Source: RGIG5057 sp964642045 (GTDB lineage Bacteria; Bacillota; Clostridia; TANB77; CAG-465). From it: a DNA stretch of 37,295 nucleotides. Positions 25,164 to 33,739 of this stretch are shown in pieces; the first letter of the stretch is position 1, and each line of letters opens with the position of its first letter. The notes under the pieces are model-generated. The model made no database searches. It had not been told where the DNA came from and saw only the letters and a list, made by a program, of their open reading frames with translations. The stretch spans positions 1 through 37,295 of the forward strand of contig CAZXLZ010000004.1 of the NCBI GenBank assembly GCA_964642045.1. Reading direction: 5' to 3'. The translations under genes and the position numbers were made by a program.

Positions 25164-26942
25164 TTATTTTCCAAATGTATAAATTTTATCCGTAGCTGTA
25201 ATAGTAAAGCCTCCATTTGAGAATTCCAAATGGCTGTTTTCTCTAACTACACTGCACGGAAATGCCTTTATTTTATTGCTTGCAATATTTAAACCAATAA
25301 TCTCTTTATTGCCCGGTTCATAAATTGTATTCCCCGAAAGACAAATTCCAGAAAGTGGAATTGCAGAATAAGACCAAGTTGAATTATCAACTAAAATCTG
25401 TTTGTTTCCAAAAATTAATGTTCTGAAACTTCCATCTGCCTTTTCATATATGAATAACCACCTTTTAGAACTTTCATCGTACCGCAAAGCATATTCAATG
25501 ATTGAATCATTGCACTCAAACTCATGCGTTTGACCGCCATTTTCAACTACAATAGCCTTTTTGGGATAGAACGATGCTATAAATCTTGTCTTATCATCCA
25601 CAATTTTGAAAATTGGGTTAAATACAAAGGCCTCACTTGTCTCATATGTTCCATTTCTCGTTAATTTCATGGATTTTAGTCTGTCATTTTTGTCGACATA
25701 GTACAAAGTATCATCAGTCATATCATAATGACTCTTATGCTTCTTTTGAAGCTTATAAGTTCTGTTTGTATAGTCATCGTGAATGACAATAACATCATCT
25801 CGAATTTCAAGCATATAATTACCATCTTTAGTAAATTCAATATGTGCTTTTCCTGAAACAGCTTTCCTACGTCCCGTTCTTATATGCACAATATTGTTAT
25901 CTTTAGATAAGTAATACTTGTCATTCAAAATCGTTTCAATGTCATCTGACTCAAAAATGAGTTTCAACATAGCAGCTGTCGTATCTGCAGGAGCCTGTTT
26001 AATAGGCTGCGTCTGTACTTTAGCATTCTGATTACATACTGGACATTCTCCAAATTTTGAATAATAATATCCATTATGTTTTCTGCAGTATTTCATATTA
26101 CTGTACAGCTCCTCAAGCTCCGGAAGGATACTTTCTCTACATTTTCCCTCAAAAATATCTAAGAATTTTTTGAGAAGCTGTGGAGAAATCCAGTTCCAAG
26201 ATGGAGTTACTGATCTTACTCCAACACCATGTGGTCCAAGAACAGATATCTTATTTTCTATTCTCTCTTTAAATTTCCACGTTGGCTCTTTGGAATAGTT
26301 GCCACCAAACGGATGAACCTGCGCTAAAATATAGAAACACAAAACTGCTAATGCAAAATTGTCTGTTTCTTCAGTTAGCTCAATTACACCACCTGATTTA
26401 TAAGCTTCCGGCGCTGTGTAATTTTCTGTATATGTAACTGCATAGAGCTGTCCTTTAATTCCATAACTATCGGTATCAATAGCATAGACCTCATTTTCCA
26501 TAATTGAAAAATTCTGGTCGTTAATATCGCCAATAATAAAGCCTCTTTTATGAAGTTCATCTACAATTTTTGCCAGCTTAATAGCAAATTTTAACACATC
26601 CTTATTGGAAAATCGATACTTTTTTAAATGATTTCGTTTGGTCAGCTGTCTAACTGGCTCATCATCAATCAAACGCCTCATGATATATGCAACAAATTTT
26701 TTATCTGCATACACATCTTCAAGCGGTCCAATAACACTTGGAGGAAATTTTGTCGTAATAAAATATTTAACGACTTTTTCTTTCCGCTTTTTATCTATCG
26801 GAACACCCGTCTGAGGGTTTTTATCTTTAAATATTTTAATTACAGTATTTGCATCATATTCGGCAATATCTGCTTCTCCGCCTTCAGCAATGTAATGATC
26901 TTTTTTGAGAATTTCCAATTCTCTTTGTGTCATTGTTATCAT
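25164..26942 (-). CDS. Protein kinase with zinc ribbon and C-terminal beta-propeller-like domain (TerY-P type)
   Basis: 592 residues. Kinase fold in the first 290: glycine-loop-like AEGGEADIAEY near 18, the lysine in TVIKIFKD near 33, the catalytic loop as GFIIGDINDQNF near 137 (Asp and Asn present, the usual HRD replaced by IGD) and the metal-binding DTDSYG near 158 in place of DFG. A CRKH...CPVC zinc ribbon follows near 290-310, then about 250 residues of beta-rich repeats. This layout matches the kinase of TerY-phosphatase-kinase triads. Last gene of the cassette; AAATTC-type AT content is lower than in the flanks. Codons 53 and 487 are CGG in an open frame. Targets are unknown. Confidence 0.8.
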   Translation of the reverse strand: MITMTQRELEILKKDHYIAEGGEADIAEYDANTVIKIFKDKNPQTGVPIDKKRKEKVVKYFITTKFPPSVIGPLEDVYADKKFVAYIMRRLIDDEPVRQLTKRNHLKKYRFSNKDVLKFAIKLAKIVDELHKRGFIIGDINDQNFSIMENEVYAIDTDSYGIKGQLYAVTYTENYTAPEAYKSGGVIELTEETDNFALAVLCFYILAQVHPFGGNYSKEPTWKFKERIENKISVLGPHGVGVRSVTPSWNWISPQLLKKFLDIFEGKCRESILPELEELYSNMKYCRKHNGYYYSKFGECPVCNQNAKVQTQPIKQAPADTTAAMLKLIFESDDIETILNDKYYLSKDNNIVHIRTGRRKAVSGKAHIEFTKDGNYMLEIRDDVIVIHDDYTNRTYKLQKKHKSHYDMTDDTLYYVDKNDRLKSMKLTRNGTYETSEAFVFNPIFKIVDDKTRFIASFYPKKAIVVENGGQTHEFECNDSIIEYALRYDESSKRWLFIYEKADGSFRTLIFGNKQILVDNSTWSYSAIPLSGICLSGNTIYEPGNKEIIGLNIASNKIKAFPCSVVRENSHLEFSNGGFTITATDKIYTFGK

Positions 26943-26954
26943 ATGCTCACCTCA

Positions 26955-27695
26955 CTAAAATACAATGCTTATATCGTCCCGAAAAACAGGTACATTTTCC
27001 CTGATTTCTCCATTTTCCTTAACATATTTTTCGTTAACCTTTGTAATGAAACGGGAAAGTGGTCCTTTTTTTCCATTTTTCAGAAGCTCTATGAATTTAT
27101 TACCATCATCATATGAAAGATTAGACCAAAATCTTAAGCCATCTGTGGCAACTCCGACATTAACATACTTTCCTTTAGGATAAACATGTTTTGTAAAAGT
27201 TACCTCATCTTTGTAAAATTTCAATCTGTCTTTTCCAACGTAATTGTAGACAAAATATTTAGGATACTCTTCGCCGCCATCTTTAATTACTTCTTTCGTT
27301 TCATGGAACAAAAGCATACCTGCAATATCCTGTGTGATAATATAGCCATCCCCACAAGTTAAAACGGTAAAATGATCTTCCTCCTCAAAAGCTGCCAAAA
27401 TTGTGAATGTACTTATATTGTATAAAACATTAGTTACATCCTTAAATGTCAGTTCAATGGCTGCTTTAAATTTTTTAAAGAAGTCTTTTACAACTTCTTC
27501 AAAATTTTTGAGTGTAATTTCGCCTCTTTCACGCAATACTAAATGAAAAAGACGTGTTCCTATCTCAGAAAATTCTCCTGAGCCGCAACCATCCATAACA
27601 ACTTTTACTTTTCCGTCTTCTGAAACAAAGAAATAATCCTGATTGTTCCGGTTAGCGCCAATATGTTCGCTTCCAATTTTACTAATATTTATCAT
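26955..27695 (-). CDS. PP2C-type Ser/Thr protein phosphatase
   Basis: 246 residues. Metal-binding motifs of the PPM/PP2C family: an opening GSEHIGANRNNQDYF (the N-Q-D form of the first Asp motif, residues 8-22), VMDGCGSGEFSEIGTRLF near 33 (DGxG), TCGDGYI near 117, ATDGLRFW near 183 and a final DDISIV. It should dephosphorylate Ser/Thr, presumably reversing the kinase encoded 12 bases downstream. Codons 16 and 239 are CGG in an open frame; codon 16 lies before the active site, so obligatory shifting there would abolish the protein. The spacing to the vWA gene upstream is 75 bases. Confidence 0.87.
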   Translation of the reverse strand: MINISKIGSEHIGANRNNQDYFFVSEDGKVKVVMDGCGSGEFSEIGTRLFHLVLRERGEITLKNFEEVVKDFFKKFKAAIELTFKDVTNVLYNISTFTILAAFEEEDHFTVLTCGDGYIITQDIAGMLLFHETKEVIKDGGEEYPKYFVYNYVGKDRLKFYKDEVTFTKHVYPKGKYVNVGVATDGLRFWSNLSYDDGNKFIELLKNGKKGPLSRFITKVNEKYVKENGEIRENVPVFRDDISIVF

Positions 27696-27770
27696 ATTTT
27701 TCTCCTATATAAAATAATGGAGGAAGCTTGGCCGCCTCCTCCACCAATTTGAAAAATTAATATGTTACGT

Positions 27771-28487
27771 TTAGTCAACACTAAACATTCCGTTATCCGT
27801 AGTAGGTGCTGCACCACCCTGAGAAATTGAAATCGCCGACTTTGAAACAAAGCGGAACGCCGCTCTTAACTCTTTCCTTCTCTCCTCTGCTGACATTGCC
27901 TTGTTTCCCGGTTGCAAAATGCGATTAGGAGCGATTCCAAGTGATTGAGCAATACCTTTAGCCTCAGGACCAAATTCGATGAAATACACCTCAATTCCTG
28001 TATCCTTCAAAGACTTAAGTGCATCAGCAGCCTTCTTCATTGTCGCAGATGAATCATTATCTCTGCCATCTGATAAAATTACCAGAAGACCTCTTGCCGT
28101 AAACTGCTGTTCCATAAGTTTCTTAACACCGGCTTTAACATTCTCCACAGACTGCACTATCGCATCATACAGTTTTGTACTCCAACCAGGAGCACTGTAG
28201 CTTGTATCAAAATCAGCAACCAAACAATACGGTTCTTCCTCGATACTCTCTCCAAACATCGTTTTTCCCAATATCATTTCATCTTCCTGCTTAGATCCCT
28301 GGATCATCTGTTTCAAGTCTTCCAGTGCGTCTCCCACATCAGCTTCAAATTCTTCCATAGAACCAGAAATGTCAAGTGCAAATCTTGCAATAAGCTGCTG
28401 ATCTGAATCACGCTCATCAAGATCAAAGTTCATCGGAGCAGTGTCCTCATCAAAACCTATCTGCATGTTGGTATTCAGTTCTTCCAT
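27771..28487 (-). CDS. von Willebrand factor A domain protein, TerY-like
   Basis: 238 residues. Metal-ion-dependent adhesion site motifs: ALDISGSMEEF near 37 (DxSxS), a central Thr region with STKLYDAI near 107 and ILSDGRDNDSS near 138. TerY-type vWA proteins act in stress and tellurium-resistance-linked systems and are encoded beside a PP2C phosphatase and a kinase, exactly as here. An acidic N-terminal extension (about 30 residues) precedes the domain. GGAGGAACTAAC ribosome binding site; the gap to the hydrolase gene upstream is 44 bases. It has no in-frame CGG, unlike its three partners. Confidence 0.85.
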   Translation of the reverse strand: MEELNTNMQIGFDEDTAPMNFDLDERDSDQQLIARFALDISGSMEEFEADVGDALEDLKQMIQGSKQEDEMILGKTMFGESIEEEPYCLVADFDTSYSAPGWSTKLYDAIVQSVENVKAGVKKLMEQQFTARGLLVILSDGRDNDSSATMKKAADALKSLKDTGIEVYFIEFGPEAKGIAQSLGIAPNRILQPGNKAMSAEERRKELRAAFRFVSKSAISISQGGAAPTTDNGMFSVD

Positions 28488-28531
28488 GTTAGTTCCTCCT
28501 GTATTATAGTAATTTGATTTTTTGGTAAATA

Positions 28532-29521
28532 TTAAACCGCTGCCTTAAGGTCAGTAACATCTGTCGACTTGATGAAATGAACGCCCATCTTACGAAGTTC
28601 TTCCATCTTTTCTTCTGTTGCCGGCTCAAATCCGGGAATGCAGGACATGCAGTCTTCGAGAACCCAAATCTTGTCGATAATTTCAGGTCTATTGGCATAA
28701 TGCTCTACAATCTGCATCAAACCTCTAAGGAAGCAATGAGATTTTGCCTGACCAGCCAGATAAAACCTAACAACCAGCGGATCCTCAAAAATGTTCAGAA
28801 TATTCAAATTCTTCTCATTCTTTTCAGAATATTCAGCCCACATAGGACCATACTGCTCGCTGTACTGATCCTGGCCTTTGTAATAAGGCATAGCTCTGCA
28901 ACCCCGTACAATGCCATGATAAGTTATCATCTTGTTCAGTTCACCATCGAGACTTGCTCCCCAAGTATGCTCCTGGCAATGATACGGCCAGATTCTTAAC
29001 TCATCAGGGGTACTATTTCCAGCATTCTGTTTTGATTTGTCCACATTCTTAACATAGGTAAGTGCCTTATTAGCATTAGGCAGCGCCGTTTCAAAATCAC
29101 CTGCTTTAATACCTTCATTGGTAATAACTGTATTAGGAACAACATGTTCACCTTTTTTATGCGACAAGCCATCGGCTCCAATGCAGTCTTTTGCATATTT
29201 CCATGCACTGGGGAAGAAAATGTGATTTGAACTATGCCAGTCCAGTGTGTAACGAATCCGATAAATATTCTCCATAAATTTGTGAATAAACCGGCACAAT
29301 CTCGCCGTATCTTCTACTGCTCCCGGTACCGGAAGTCCGCCACTGGGAGAAATAAAGTCATTCTGCTCATCAATTAAGAACAGTTCCACTCTTTCTGTAT
29401 CCAGCTTTGCATACAGCTTTTCCTCATTATCCGCCAGCATCTCCACCCGTCCAAGATCCAATCCTGCCTCAGGTGTTCCAATTTTGGTAACGTCAACAAT
29501 GTCTTCAAATTTTGCATTCAT
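28532..29521 (-). CDS. Isochorismatase/nicotinamidase-like cysteine hydrolase
   Basis: 329 residues, longer than the 180-220 usual for the family. Catalytic-triad candidates: Asp in FLIDEQNDF near 52 and the nucleophile Cys in AGQAKSHCFLRG near 262; the Lys is less certain. YTLDWHSSNHIFF near 95 is the usual histidine-rich metal-site region, and CQEHTWGASLD near 180 is another family feature. An insertion of about 100 residues covers the middle. It may hydrolyse nicotinamide or a related amide. First gene of the cassette behind a perfect promoter, so it likely belongs to the TerY-P system. Codons 25, 77, 88 and 206 are CGG in an open frame, the highest number in the window. Confidence 0.75.
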   Translation of the reverse strand: MNAKFEDIVDVTKIGTPEAGLDLGRVEMLADNEEKLYAKLDTERVELFLIDEQNDFISPSGGLPVPGAVEDTARLCRFIHKFMENIYRIRYTLDWHSSNHIFFPSAWKYAKDCIGADGLSHKKGEHVVPNTVITNEGIKAGDFETALPNANKALTYVKNVDKSKQNAGNSTPDELRIWPYHCQEHTWGASLDGELNKMITYHGIVRGCRAMPYYKGQDQYSEQYGPMWAEYSEKNEKNLNILNIFEDPLVVRFYLAGQAKSHCFLRGLMQIVEHYANRPEIIDKIWVLEDCMSCIPGFEPATEEKMEELRKMGVHFIKSTDVTDLKAAV

Positions 29522-29646
29522 AATGATTTCCTCCTTAAAAATGGTTTTTAAAATTATTAAGTTCTTGGTAACGATATTAATTTTTTTAAAACAACACCTC
29601 CCTGATATAAATTATATATATCATTCATATAATAATATGTGGATGT

Positions 29647-29675
29647 ATTATATCAAATTTTACATAATATGTCAA
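29647..29675 (-). promoter_or_regulatory. Sigma-A promoter of the TerY-P cassette
   Basis: Minus strand TTGACA (29675-29670), 17 bases, TATAAT (29652-29647), a consensus promoter with a leader of about 120 bases. The host-like AT composition of this region contrasts with the cassette it drives. Confidence 0.85.
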
Positions 29676-29721
29676 TATTTTTGTAATATTTTAGTAAAAA
29701 AGTATTTTTTTTCTAAATAAA

Positions 29722-29763
29722 AAATAATCGAAGTTATTATTTTCATGTGTTCTCCGATTATTT
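29722..29763 (-). terminator. Terminator of the fmt transcript, with an alternative hairpin
   Basis: AAATAATCG (29722-29730) pairs with CGATTATTT (29755-29763), followed on the minus strand by TTTTTATTT. A second, mutually exclusive stem, AAAATAAT (29721-29728) with ATTATTTT (29736-29743), uses the same left arm. Confidence 0.65.
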
Positions 29764-29845
29764 ATATATATAAATTTTATTTTACCAAAACTTTTTTAGT
29801 TCTTGTAATATTATTTTTTATATCATTCTGTTTTTTCTATATATC

Positions 29846-30802
29846 TTATACAAATTTTACATCTTTATCCATTTTATTTCCAGCAAGAAAAGCCGCTATA
29901 TCCATTTTCTTACTATTTGGTGGCTGAATAATAAGCACCTCTACAATGCTTCCATCCTCGCAGTTTACTGCCAATCTGTTTTTAGTAATATATGCAAGTT
30001 TTCCTTTTTCATCTGATATATTTCTTAGAGAAGCATCTCCCTCTTTAACCTTATACACCTTATATCTATTTCCCATCTCATCTTCAATATACGAACTATA
30101 TAGCCCTCTTACGAAATTAGTTATATCTTTTGCACTTTTGCTAAAATCTATTTTCATCATTTCTTTAGAAATCATAGGAGCAAAGCTCGCCTCTTCATCA
30201 TTTTGTTTTACTCTTTCTATTTTGTTTTCTATAATAGAGTCTAAAGTCTTAACAATAAGTTTAGCACCAATTTTTGTTAATCTATCAAAAACTTTCTCTA
30301 AATCATCATCATGAGAAATAGGAGTTTCCTCTTTAAGAAGCATATCACCTGTATCCATTCCTACATCCATAATCATAGTAGTTATTCCTGTTTTTTCCTC
30401 ACCATTTATTATAGCCCACTGAACAGGTGCACTTCCTCTATACTTAGGAAGAAGTGAGCCATGAACATTTATTGGAGCAATTTTTGGAATATCTAGAATC
30501 TCTTTTGGTAGAATTTTTCCATAAGCAGCAGTAACTATAAAATCAGGAGCTGCATCCTTTATTTTTTGTAAAGCCTCTTCATTTTTTCTTAATTTTTCAG
30601 GCTGGTATACCTCTATATTTTTTGATACTCCATATTCTTTAACAGGAGAAAATTTAAGATTCATTCCCCTACCTGATTTTGTATCTACATTAGTTACAAT
30701 AAGATTTACGTTATAGCCAGCATCTACCAAAGCTTCTAAAGAAGCCCTAGCAAAGTCTGGTGTACCCATAAATACAACATTATATTTCTTTCTATCTACC
30801 AC
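29846..30802 (-). CDS. fmt: Methionyl-tRNA formyltransferase
   Basis: About 318 residues from the GTG at 30802, chosen over the in-frame GTG at 30811 because GAGGTGG sits 5-6 bases before it and the usual start is close to VVFMGTPDFA. The formyltransferase domain has HGSLLPKYRGSAPVQWAI near 110 (catalytic His and the SLLP loop) and MDVGMDTGDML near 145 (catalytic Asp); a C-terminal OB-like domain follows. It formylates initiator Met-tRNA. It overlaps the ribosome-binding region at the end of the methyltransferase gene upstream, so the two are coupled. No in-frame CGG. Confidence 0.95.
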   Translation of the reverse strand: MVDRKKYNVVFMGTPDFARASLEALVDAGYNVNLIVTNVDTKSGRGMNLKFSPVKEYGVSKNIEVYQPEKLRKNEEALQKIKDAAPDFIVTAAYGKILPKEILDIPKIAPINVHGSLLPKYRGSAPVQWAIINGEEKTGITTMIMDVGMDTGDMLLKEETPISHDDDLEKVFDRLTKIGAKLIVKTLDSIIENKIERVKQNDEEASFAPMISKEMMKIDFSKSAKDITNFVRGLYSSYIEDEMGNRYKVYKVKEGDASLRNISDEKGKLAYITKNRLAVNCEDGSIVEVLIIQPPNSKKMDIAAFLAGNKMDKDVKFV

Positions 30803-30812
30803 TTTTACCACC

Positions 30813-31676
30813 TCAAAATTCTAACTTTGTAGTTATTCCACAAGGAAGAAATAAATCACTATTTTCACATTTTAATCCAATTTCATTTGATGATATCCTG
30901 CTAAAATCTTTTTCATCAAATGCTACTTTTAACATATTAGATATTATAGTCCCTGAAAGTCCACCTGTATATGTATTTACTAAAATAAATAATGGATTAT
31001 CTGAAAGAACTAATTTTAAATCTGTTAAAAGATTAAATAAATCTTTTTCTATACTCCATACTTCTCCATTTTTTCCTCTTCCATAAGATGGTGGATCAAG
31101 CACAATTACATCATATTTATTGTTTCTTCTTATTTCTCTTTTAACAAACTTTTGAACATCATCTACTATAAATCTAACCTTTGCATCTTTTAAGCCGCTA
31201 CTTGTAACGTTTTCTTTAGCCCAGTTCACCATGCCTTGAGAAGAATCAACATGGCATACACTAGCACCTGCAGCCAGTGCTGCAACTGTTGCGGCCCCTG
31301 TATATGCAAAAAGATTTAACACTTTTATTTCCCTATTTGCAGATTTTATTTTTTCCCTTATATAATTCCAGTTAACTGCCTGTTCAGGAAAAAGACCAGT
31401 ATGTTTAAATCCCATAGGTTTTAAATTAAATACCATATCACGATATTTAATCTTCCAGCTATCTTCCATTTTCTTTAACTTTTCCCAGTGTCCACCGCCT
31501 GACGCACTTCTAATATATCTTGCATGGGCCATTTTCCAAAGTTCAGGTTTTTCTTTTTTATTCCATACAATTTGTGGGTCTGGTCGTATAACAATATATT
31601 TACCCCATTTTTCTAATTTTTCTCCTGAAGCCATATCAAGTAATACATAATCTTTAAAATCATCAACCGTTTGCAT
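30813..31676 (-). CDS. RlmI-like class I SAM-dependent methyltransferase
   Basis: 287 residues. N-terminal beta domain (residues 1-95) rich in aromatic contacts, then a Rossmann methyltransferase: VLNLFAYTGAATVAALAAGA near 119 (motif I), HVDSSQGMVNWAKEN near 141 (motif II Asp) and the catalytic-type VLDPPSYGRG near 190, followed by ILVNTYTGGLS near 238. DPPSYGRG is typical of RNA m5C/m2G-type methyltransferases in the COG1092 group; no PUA domain is visible at the N-terminus. It probably methylates rRNA. A TATAAT (31702-31697 on the minus strand) lies in the 41-base divergent gap, with no good -35 box. Confidence 0.8.
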   Translation of the reverse strand: MQTVDDFKDYVLLDMASGEKLEKWGKYIVIRPDPQIVWNKKEKPELWKMAHARYIRSASGGGHWEKLKKMEDSWKIKYRDMVFNLKPMGFKHTGLFPEQAVNWNYIREKIKSANREIKVLNLFAYTGAATVAALAAGASVCHVDSSQGMVNWAKENVTSSGLKDAKVRFIVDDVQKFVKREIRRNNKYDVIVLDPPSYGRGKNGEVWSIEKDLFNLLTDLKLVLSDNPLFILVNTYTGGLSGTIISNMLKVAFDEKDFSRISSNEIGLKCENSDLFLPCGITTKLEF

Positions 31677-31717
31677 AAAAACTCCTTCTTTTTAATATTA
31701 TATCTTAAGGTGAAACT

Positions 31718-32641
31718 ATGAAAATATCAAACATTCTATATACTCTTCTATTTATAGCCATGCTTACATTTCTTTTATGTTTTACTGTTGATACTTTCCA
31801 GTCAATCTCTACTAGTTTAAAGCTATATGTAGAAAAAGTGTTCCCCTCACTATTTCTCTTTGTACTTTTCACAAATATTTTATTAAATAGTAACTTAGTA
31901 TATGTAGTATCAGACTGTTTATCATTTATATCAAAACCATTTGGAATGCCTGCTAAAGCTTCCATTCCAATTATACTTGGTTTTTTATGTGGATTTCCAA
32001 GTGCCAGTCAAGCTATAGATAAACTATATGCTGATAAGATGCTAACCAAAAGACAGTGTAATTACTTAATGGCTTTTTGTAATAATGCAAGCCCAACATT
32101 TATAATATCAACCATTGGATATAGTATGCTTGGATCAAAAAAAATAGGTATTTTACTACTTATAATACACGTATCTTCTAGCATTATAATTGCTACATTT
32201 TATAAAATATTTATGCATAAGTATATTATACAAGAAAACTTTATAAATTTAAAGGGAAATTTAAAAAACAGCAGTAAAAGTAAAGAAAATATTAGCACTT
32301 TAAATATTATTCCTAAATCAATACTTGCTACTTTCAAAACAATGGTATATATACTTGGATACATGATACTATTCAATATTTTATCTGATATATTAAATGG
32401 TTTAAGTATATCAAATATTAAATATATAACATCTACATTTGAACTTACTAAAGGAATAAGTTCATTTACAAATATGAATAATTTACCATACATTGCATTT
32501 TTAATAGGTTTTAGCTCATTTAGCATTATATTCCAAATAAAAAGCACACTAAAAACTTTTGACTACCCAATGCAAAAAATTGTGCTTGCAAAATTAATAC
32601 ATGGTATAACATCAATGTTTTTAGCTTTTATAATATTTTAG
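31718..32641 (+). CDS. ylbJ: Sporulation integral membrane protein YlbJ
   Basis: 307 residues, shorter than the roughly 400 of B. subtilis YlbJ. About eight membrane helices. Diagnostic stretches: VFPSLFLFVLFTNIL near 41, LGFLCGFPSASQAIDKLY near 85 and the conserved FCNNASPTFIISTIGY near 121, all as in the nucleoside-recognition-like YlbJ family expressed in the forespore and needed for spore coat/cortex assembly. AAGGTGA precedes the ATG at 31718. It diverges from the methyltransferase gene with only 41 bases between starts. Function in the membrane is unproven; sporulation context is consistent with the Ger and SpoIID genes. Confidence 0.85.
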   Translation: MKISNILYTLLFIAMLTFLLCFTVDTFQSISTSLKLYVEKVFPSLFLFVLFTNILLNSNLVYVVSDCLSFISKPFGMPAKASIPIILGFLCGFPSASQAIDKLYADKMLTKRQCNYLMAFCNNASPTFIISTIGYSMLGSKKIGILLLIIHVSSSIIIATFYKIFMHKYIIQENFINLKGNLKNSSKSKENISTLNIIPKSILATFKTMVYILGYMILFNILSDILNGLSISNIKYITSTFELTKGISSFTNMNNLPYIAFLIGFSSFSIIFQIKSTLKTFDYPMQKIVLAKLIHGITSMFLAFIIF

Positions 32642-32694
32642 ATAAAAAATAATATAATAAAAGTAGCAATTACAAATTGTAATCACTACTAAAA

Positions 32695-32726
32695 AGAAGG
32701 GGGATAACCTATGTAAATTAAGGTTA
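32695..32726 (+). promoter_or_regulatory. Start-stop element (AUG-UAA) inside a small hairpin
   Basis: AGAAGGGGGA (32695-32704) is a good ribosome binding site, followed six bases later by ATG TAA (32711-32716). TAACCT (32705-32710) can pair with AGGTTA (32721-32726), placing the ATG in the loop. It lies in the leader of the 102-residue gene; whether it is used is unknown. Confidence 0.35.
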
Positions 32727-32779
32727 CAAGTATATTATTATCATTATTAAATTATTTATACAAATTTTAGGAGGTTTTT

Positions 32780-33088
32780 ATGGAAAATAACAATAGACCA
32801 TTTTTTGATACTTATGTAGCAACACAAAATCCGCAGGATCACGGAAAATCTAATTCTTCAAATTCTTCGTTTAATGTAGCTCCTCCACTAGGAAGTTTTA
32901 AATTTCCAGATGTACCTGATATTGGTGATATAGATGGAGCTATAACTAATGCTACTAAATATTATGAACAACAATATATGTATTATAAATATTTAAATGA
33001 AGTTTTAAATTATAAAATGAAGCTTTTAGAATATGAAAAATTATCACAGCAAAGCATTCCTAAACCTTCTCAACCTCAAAGACAGTAA
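32780..33088 (+). CDS. Unrecognised small hydrophilic protein
   Basis: 102 residues, no signal peptide or membrane helix. A low-complexity N-terminal half (Asn/Ser-rich, then Pro/Asp/Gly with FPDVPDIGDIDG) is followed by a Tyr-rich helical segment (YYEQQYMYYKYLNEVLNYKMKLLEYE) and a Gln/Pro-rich tail. Tyr-rich segments of this kind are seen in some spore-coat proteins, and ylbJ is next door, so a coat-associated role is possible but not shown. AGGAGG ribosome binding site and a clear terminator. Codon use is host-like with no CGG. Confidence 0.6.
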   Translation: MENNNRPFFDTYVATQNPQDHGKSNSSNSSFNVAPPLGSFKFPDVPDIGDIDGAITNATKYYEQQYMYYKYLNEVLNYKMKLLEYEKLSQQSIPKPSQPQRQ

Positions 33089-33093
33089 CTAAG

Positions 33094-33118
33094 CTACCTT
33101 TTAATAGGTAGTTTTATT
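33094..33118 (+). terminator. Terminator after the 102-residue gene
   Basis: CTACCT (33094-33099) pairs with AGGTAG (33106-33111), followed by TTTTATTTTTTT. The T-run overlaps the end of the convergent gene. Confidence 0.7.
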
Positions 33119-33547
33119 TTTTTCTTTTTCTTTTATTACGATTCCTTCTGTATCTATGTAATAATCATGACTTCCAATAATTTTATCTATATTTTTAGAA
33201 GTTTCAAATATATCATAACAATTTATAATATATCCATTAAACTCATTTAAATCAAGATATTTATTAACATTTGTTATAAATTCTTCTTTTCCCTTTACAA
33301 TAAATACAAACTTTTCATTTATATAATCATTTATTACATTTTCATTTAACCATTCGGTGAAGAAAGTCTTATCTAAAAGTTCATTATAGAACTTAGAAAT
33401 AATACTTTTTATCTTCCTATTTTCACTTTTTTCATTTATATATACAATCTTTACATTTGAAAGTTCACTTGATATAAAATTATTAGCAATAATACATGCA
33501 TGTGTATAATTTACAGTAAAGCAGCAAAGCTTTGTTTTACCTTTCAT
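33101..33547 (-). CDS. Unrecognised small protein
   Basis: 148 residues from the ATG at 33547, preferred to the GTG at 33556 because GAGGTGA fits the ATG. Soluble, alternating strands and helices: CCFTVNYTHACIIANNFISS near 7, then NVKIVYINEKSE near 30 and FVFIVKGKEEFITNVNKYLD near 80, ending Lys-rich. It may be a small sensory or adaptor domain; I do not recognise it. Host-like codon use and no CGG. It diverges from the membrane-protein gene at 33740, and both have the same start region and a shared promoter-like inverted repeat. Confidence 0.6.
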   Translation of the reverse strand: MKGKTKLCCFTVNYTHACIIANNFISSELSNVKIVYINEKSENRKIKSIISKFYNELLDKTFFTEWLNENVINDYINEKFVFIVKGKEEFITNVNKYLDLNEFNGYIINCYDIFETSKNIDKIIGSHDYYIDTEGIVIKEKEKNKTTY

Positions 33548-33573
33548 AAAAATCACCTCTTATACACAAAAAA

Positions 33574-33677
33574 TTTTAGCACATATACACTTTTTATCAA
33601 TAAAGAAATTTATACAGTTTTGTAGAAATTTGAATTATTCTACTTTTTTATACAAATATAAAATATATGTGCTAAAA
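33574..33677. repeat. 14-bp inverted repeat spanning a divergent promoter region
   Basis: TTTTAGCACATATA (33574-33587) and TATATGTGCTAAAA (33664-33677) are perfect inverse copies 76 bases apart. Read towards each gene, both copies give TATATGTGCTAAAAT, an extended -10 element (TGC-TAAAAT). The minus-strand copy has TTGATA 16 bases upstream. They may be two identical divergent promoters or a regulator's operator pair. Confidence 0.6.
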
Positions 33678-33739
33678 TATGTTATTTTTTTTAGTATAGT
33701 TATTTTCATTTATGTCAAAAATATTTCTAGGTGATTTTT

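Larger units (their letters stand above)
29522..29845. other. Gene-free stretch between the cassette and fmt
   Basis: Contains, from left, the ribosome binding site of the hydrolase gene (AAGGAGGAAA), a second Shine-Dalgarno-like GGGAGGTG about 80 bases upstream of it with no clear start codon after it, the cassette promoter (29647-29675), and the fmt terminator (29722-29763). Otherwise AT-rich with no coding potential. Confidence 0.65.

Noticed and set aside
28577..29208. Open frames antisense or in another frame within the hydrolase gene
   Set aside because: They overlap a gene with clear catalytic motifs and arise from its higher GC content.
29522..29640. Riboswitch or leader peptide in the cassette leader
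   Set aside because: There is an extra Shine-Dalgarno-like GGGAGGTG, but no start codon follows at a suitable distance and no known riboswitch motif is visible.
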